Below are positions 58,201 to 64,000 of a DNA stretch of 64,000 nucleotides, in pieces (position 1 is the first letter of the stretch; every line of letters begins with the position of its first letter). The notes under the pieces were generated by a model. That model made no database searches and was not told the origin of the DNA. It saw nothing but the letters and a program-made list of their open reading frames with translations. The position numbers and the translations under genes are program-made. Source of the stretch: Lingula anatina (Eukaryota; Brachiopoda; Lingulata; Lingulida; Lingulidae); NCBI RefSeq assembly GCF_001039355.2, contig NW_019775417.1:8698-72697 (forward strand), read 5' to 3'.

Positions 58201-61200
58201 TACCAAGTAACAATCAGTTATTCTCATTTATATTTTTATTTTAATTCCGATTCCTGCTTTTTCTCATCCACTGTGTTTGATAATTTTAATTTATAAAATA
58301 GGCAAATAAAATTTAAAAAAAAATACAATAGAAAAATTTCTGAAAAAAATCTGAAAAAAAAATGAAAGAATGCAAATACTGAGAAATTAAAAAGAAAAAA
58401 CTACTTTCCCTCTGACAGTACATGTCCACTCAGCCTTGACTGACCAACACTTAAACTAAACCTTTCAAGGCAATTACAGAACACTGTTAGCAGTTCATTT
58501 CACATGGACTGAACTGAACCAAAATCCAGCTGTAAGGGTAATTGGAGTCTTAAATTAGACCTAATGGTCTATGCCACAGGTGCCAGGACATCTTATTATG
58601 ATTTTATAAGTTGTTAAAGGAGGTGGAATGGTCAAATATGTAATTATTGCTCAATGAAAGGGACCCTGATACTGATCTTTCCGCCAATCATTTAACAATC
58701 ATGAACTTCAATCAAACTTTATTGATCTGTTCATTGTGTTATTGAATCCCCTCATTGCTGACTATAGATCTGATGCCGAAATATCCAATATTCCAGCATA
58801 TTGTAACACAGCCCTTCCTTTTCAACAGATGTTGATCCAGTTGTGGTTTTGTTCTTTGGAACCTGATGTAAACCTTGTTGACGTAATCCAATATTGGGGA
58901 GATAATGGGCCATGAAGGTAACCCAATGGACATACTACTAACAGGGTATTTTAGGACACAGTTAAGTGGTCATCTTGAAGGTATCCCATCTGGGATTATC
59001 CTGCCAATTTGAATATCCCTCAAATAAATACATGAATAAATATTTCTTTTTAGTTTATAAGAGCAATTTTTGTCCTACTCATAGAACATTGCTTGGCCCA
59101 TCCCTGTACTTGAATTATATGTTTTGTACCATTTCTAATTAAACAGTTTACATGTACATGAGTTCTAAATGACTGTGCAGCCTTCTTGTACATGACAAAA
59201 GGAAATATCCTTTTGATATTTGAGGGTATTTCATCATTTATAAGGTATAAACTTGGAAATACAAGGAGTTTTGCAGGACATGCAGACAAAGAAATATGAC
59301 TACGGGATTTTTTCAAATGTGGAAAGTATTACTTGAAGGTTGGACCCAGCAATACAGGTTTCAGCTTTAAGTAAAAGTATATATTTATATATTGATTTGT
59401 TTCATGATCAATAAATTAGTAGGTATCCATAATTGCTCTAAATCACCGCTTTTAGTGGTGTATATATTAATGAACAATTTCCTTATGATACTTAAGCAAG
59501 TCACATTGATTGTAATTGTGCCATTACTCAGTACAAATACATTGTAGGTTCTGAATCACAAGGTTTAAGGTGTAAGTTTTTTTAAAAAAATTCTTTAACA
59601 GGCCCTTTATTATTATAACATACAACATTATTCCAAAAATAGCCTGGCTTTGCAAGTGCAGTCCAGTTTTGACTTACCTGGCCAGTATCATAATAGAATT
59701 TGACTTAACTTGGCTCGTCTCTACCGTAATTCAGTGAAAAAATCATGATACACTTCAAGAGTAAGCCATGTTTGGTCTGACTACCAGTGAAGTGATCAAA
59801 CAATTATCTCCACTCACACATTCAAACTCGGCCTGACCATTGAGTGAGGATGAAGGCAGGTGAAGATACTGATCAGTGAGAAGTCTATTGTGTGAGTGGC
59901 AAAGGGACAGGAGATGCCCCCTCCCAGCATAATGTTAATTGCTTAATTGCTAAGGGGTAGTTAGGATACTAAGTAGATAGCTGAATCACCAGTGGTAAGT
60001 AAAAAGATCGAGTGACTTTCTTGAATTTAGCATTGATTTTACAATTTGATTTAAATTTCGTGTTTGCAACCTTAAAGAGATATCACCAAAGAACAAAGGC
60101 AGCGAATATGAATCAAAAGTATCTAGAAACAAGACACATAGTAAATTTAAACATTGATATTAATTTGTTGAAGGACAAACATGCACAGGATTCTCTTGGC
60201 AATTCAGTAACAAAAGTTGTTTTTTTATAGTGTATTATAAGATATTATGTAAATGACTTAAACTATATGATTACTAAAATGAAGATTAAAAAATGCATTT
60301 ATTTCTCATTAAAAAGTTCTACCTCTATACCAATTAATTTATGAATTATCTGGCTCTATGTTTTGAATTCTCTTAAAAATCCTGAACTGAAACTGTCATA
60401 CATGTAAGAGTAGTAACCTTTTCTCCCTGGGGTTCGCACGCAATTATTGACTGTTTCTACGGCTGCAGAACACTGCACTAATTTGTTATTGTAACTTCCG
60501 GACAACAATGACATCTGTGTGGAACACTGATACAATGTAGCCAATAAAAGTCAATACCCATACGCCTCTCTGACATTTGATCAACACTGAGCGGCACACA
60601 CGCACATTCTGTCTGCTCTCCATGGAAGAAACAAGGTGGGTTAATTATGATCTGTCATATTGTGTATCTTGATTGGTTTTGTAATTTTGTCACCAAATTG
60701 GTTAAATACATTTCAAAGATAGCATAGATAGATTAAACAGAGTCATCAAGTGTTGACTGAGAGACTAAAAATTCTGCTCACAGTTGAACAGCACAGATAA
60801 ACCACGGGACCTTAAGGCAGTGAACTAAAAGCACTAATTAATAAAACAAAGAAAGCTCTTTAGTCCACTTACTAGTATTAAAGGACTAACATCAAGGACG
60901 ATGCTCCGATGTTGTATCTCCCTAGATCATGAAAACTGTTGAAAATTACTGTAGCAGTCTAGGTAGTACATGAAAATATTCAGAAGCCCCTTGAGGAAGG
61001 CTTAGCACCATCAATTCAAATTATTAATGTAAGTCTAGTAATAAATGCAAGAACTCTAGTCAAATATAAATGGATGTTATTAAACTGATATATACACAGT
61101 GATATAGGAACCAAATGTGTTATGTCTTAGTGATAAGGTAACATTTACATGTATCAGGTATTATGTATGTCTTCCGAAGAATTAGGAACACCTTAAAATG

Positions 61201-61873
61201 GTGAGATGAAACAAAGTTGTTTAGGCTGTGCATTTTTTATCCAAGAAAACTTTTGAACCAGCCCATTTTTCAAATAATAATGACTATTGTGTTTTTATTC
61301 AACTTCAAACATTTTTTCATTAACAGATATAATTTTATACTATTTCATTAACACTTTTAGATTTTTTTTTTTTTTTTGATGCATTCAATATACATAAATT
61401 TTGTACATGTTGAAAAGAGTATAACAAACCATAATTATTAGATAAACTTCTAAGGAATAATATTCATTTATAATGTGATTATTATACTACGCCCAAAATG
61501 CAGCAGGAGGGGGGGGGGGGGTAAGTTAGACAAACTGCCCTTTTAGTTGAAAAACAAACTAATCTGGATCAAAATCTGATCTAGGCTGTGTCATTTTTCA
61601 AGTTGGGCTTAAAGTGGTAAAATATCACCTTCAAATATAAATAAATGAATAAATAAAATGAAATACAATTAGAAAAATAGTCCCCCTATCTGAAACGGCT
61701 GCCTACAGATATGCAATACCATATGCAGCATAAGCCAGTAAATGAAATGCCTAATTGGATGTAGGGTAAATTAAACTACATGCAGTAAGAATTTATCCGG
61801 GTGAGTTCAAGTAAATAGCAGTACCACATAAAATATTCACATATTTATATATTATTTATATATTTATAAAACC

Positions 61874-61930
<57 letters not shown>

Positions 61931-62640
61931 CAGTGGCAGATAAATGGCATAGTGATATCTGATCAAGATTTCAATTATTCAATTAGCATGACATTATTCA
62001 GAATCAGAATCCTTACACAAATCATTACATACAGATTTAATGGAAGCTGAATGGAGGGGGGTGGGGGTGGGGATAAGCAGGAAGGGGGGACATATTTCCA
62101 AAGGGGTACCCTCCCCTCCTAACCCCCTTCTGTACCCACGCAATAGGTCTTATGCTGTTGCCCATGATAATGCACCATTAAAAGTTCCATTCCAATATTT
62201 TTTAAAATTCATTAATGAGTAGTTTGAATAAACAAAAGAATCACCTTAGCTGACTTGCCTGAGGTGCAAACTTCTTAGAGTATATCTGATATGATTTATT
62301 TGAGTTGGTAATATCTCGACCAGAAGGTTCATTCACAGTTCATGGATATCAACATAAAACGATTGTCCAGTAAATCTTGCTGGCCACCACTACAATAAAG
62401 TTTGCTAGCTGCCACTTCCAAAAACTGTGACTTGCTTTCAATGTATCCTGTCTTTAAATGTTTTGCTCTGTCTATTTCATTCAATAGAAATGTCATAATT
62501 AATAGACATGATTCTGAGTTGTAAGAGACAAGTTTGAAGAAATGGCTTTGTGGTTTTTTATTCATGGGGATCTGGGAATTGTTTAAGTAAGGTTGAAAGA
62601 GTGAAAATAACTCAGCAAGAGTCCTTACAGATTTGGATTT
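58200..62640. other. Host non-coding DNA
   Basis: No supportable gene. It contains poly-T near 61363-61378, a G run near 61508-61520, an (AT)n run at 61876-61928 and a G-rich stretch near 62055-62090. ATGGAAGAAACAAG followed by GTGGGT near 60619 could be a short first exon but has no other support. Confidence 0.5.
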
Positions 62641-62646
62641 ATCAAC

Positions 62647-62648
<2 letters not shown>

Positions 62649-62697
<49 letters not shown>
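62649..62697. repeat. (AT)n microsatellite
   Basis: An uninterrupted AT run at the edge of a duplicated contig end. Confidence 0.95.
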
Positions 62698-62700
<3 letters not shown>

Positions 62701-63054
62701 TATTATCTGCAGTGTAAGAATTAAGGTAGCAGGTTTGAATTTGTCCTCAGAAATGATACAAATACATATGGATGTATGCGGGGCATAGTGGTAAGTCTGG
62801 CTTTTGAACAGGATTTGAGAGAATGACAGTATCCAACATAATTACATTTTTTTCGTTCAGCCTCATTTNTATATATATATCTATGATTATTATCTGCAGT
62901 GTAAGAATTAAGGTAGCAGGTTTGAATTTGTCCTCAGAAATGATACAAATACATATGGATGTATGCGGGGCATAGTGGTAAGTCTGGCTTTTGAACAGGA
63001 TTTGAGAGAATGACAGTATCCAACATAATTACATTTTTTTCGTTCAGCCTCATT
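62697..63054. repeat. Unmerged contig overlap around N 62869
   Basis: 62697-62868 recurs at 62883-63054 essentially unchanged, with the N and a short AT run between. The AT microsatellite probably blocked merging. Confidence 0.9.
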
Positions 63055-63055
63055 T

Positions 63056-64000
63056 TCTGTCTGTCTGATTGTTCCTTTGGGCAGCACTGTCCCATCCACT
63101 AAAACCTTTTTTTACATCAAGGCAAACAGTTATCTGTATCGCACCACCTTATGAAATTGACAGTTTTATAGCCTGGTAAACCCCTGTAGCGTTATTACAG
63201 TATGTAAATGTACTGTACTGACAAATCAAACTGGTGTAATACAGAAAAACTGCAGCAAGACATGAAAATTACAGTATGTATATGTACTGACAAGTCAAAC
63301 TGGTGTAATACAGAAAAACTGCAGCAAGACATGAAAATTAAGGACCTGAGTAAGTCAAATACTTTTTACAACACCTTGAGGTACTATTTTCTCTCTCTCT
63401 TTTTTAGTTTACCTGCCTGTTTATCTCCCTCACCCCCACACACAAGCATTGATAAATACACATTTAATTCCACATGTGCATCCTTATCTATCGTGCTTTT
63501 GCTCTTGAAGTCTCTTGCAGATGTGGTAATACTTCAACATTCCACACGTAACATAAGAGCTAATATTCAAAATGGTTAAACTAGAGTATGTCCTTTTTTA
63601 ATTCCTTTTTTTAACTTCAAAACCTGAAATTGAAGTTTGAATACATTCTTTGTATTGCACACTAAACCCTTTTATTTTGACAAAACAAAAGAAAAAACAA
63701 AAAACAATATCATTTACCTAGCTTAAAAGTACATTTAGCATTCACTACAATTGCAGCAAGTCTTCAGAGAACCTGAAATCTAGTACACACAAAAACTCCT
63801 CTCATTGAGGGGCAATATCCTCAGCAATTATGGAGATAAAAGTACCAGAGTTTCCACTGGTATATGGAAATTGGTTAGTCTTGTCATAAACAATACATAA
63901 GAAAACGTGTCAGTCTGTTCTCCCAGGTGGTTTCATCACTTTCTCTTGACCCAACCTTCATACTAGTATATATCTAGGCATGCGGAGGCAGAGCAGTCTT
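63056..64000. other. Host non-coding DNA with a short tandem duplication
   Basis: Two units of about 65 bases (63208-63335) contain TCAAACTGGTGTAATACAGA and AACTGCAGCAAGACATGAAA. Open frames across it are repeat artefacts. Nothing else is recognised. Confidence 0.5.

Noticed and set aside
60600-60640. Possible first coding exon (ATGGAAGAAACAAG then GTGGGT)
   Set aside because: Only five codons, no promoter or partner exon visible.

Overview
The window reads as AT-rich, intron-bearing animal DNA, most likely from a highly heterozygous marine invertebrate. The evidence is spliceosomal exons of a KDM1B/LSD2-type histone demethylase, a SAP-domain exon, many microsatellites and small foldback elements, and a complete Polinton/Maverick. 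I cannot name the species from sequence alone. It appears to be an assembly of six contigs joined by single N characters (21676, 25219, 35683, 46907, 62869). At every N the two sides contain near-identical sequence, so much of the apparent duplication is probably unmerged alleles.

Layout. 1-2306: host DNA with the first coding exon of a SAP-domain gene on the minus strand. 2307-19911: a Polinton (virus-like, self-synthesising DNA transposon) with tandem-repeat-rich terminal inverted repeats. Its left, minus-strand gene is a protein-primed DNA polymerase B, interrupted by a canonical 490-bp intron and damaged by four frameshifts and two stops. A control region of about 1.8 kb with two tandem duplications follows. 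Next comes a plus-strand block: a possible spliced membrane protein, the FtsK/HerA-type packaging ATPase split by a TTAA-flanked piggyBac-derived element, and two small conserved Polinton proteins. A convergent poly(A) region separates this from a minus-strand block that reads, from its promoter side, Zn/HPSQ protein, BIR (IAP-like) protein, integrase, minor capsid (penton-like), small basic core-like protein, major capsid and adenain-like protease. Together these make a DNA-replicating, integrating and capsid-forming element that also carries an apoptosis-inhibitor-type domain.

19912-25218: the Polinton's right end abuts a broken KDM1B exon. This belongs to a damaged copy or allele of the KDM1B segment that also lacks the SWIRM exon. 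After the N at 21676 the intact version follows, with SWIRM, FAD-binding and downstream amine-oxidase exons on the minus strand and a 41-bp minisatellite built from one exon's end and splice donor.

25220-64000: mostly non-coding host DNA with microsatellites, minisatellites, a dispersed repeat and several families of foldback MITEs of about 200 bp. The dominant structure is an 11.1-kb segment present twice (35768-46906 and 46968-58098). The copies differ by point changes and by presence or absence of individual MITEs, as expected of two haplotypes laid end to end. I found no convincing protein gene in this right-hand part.
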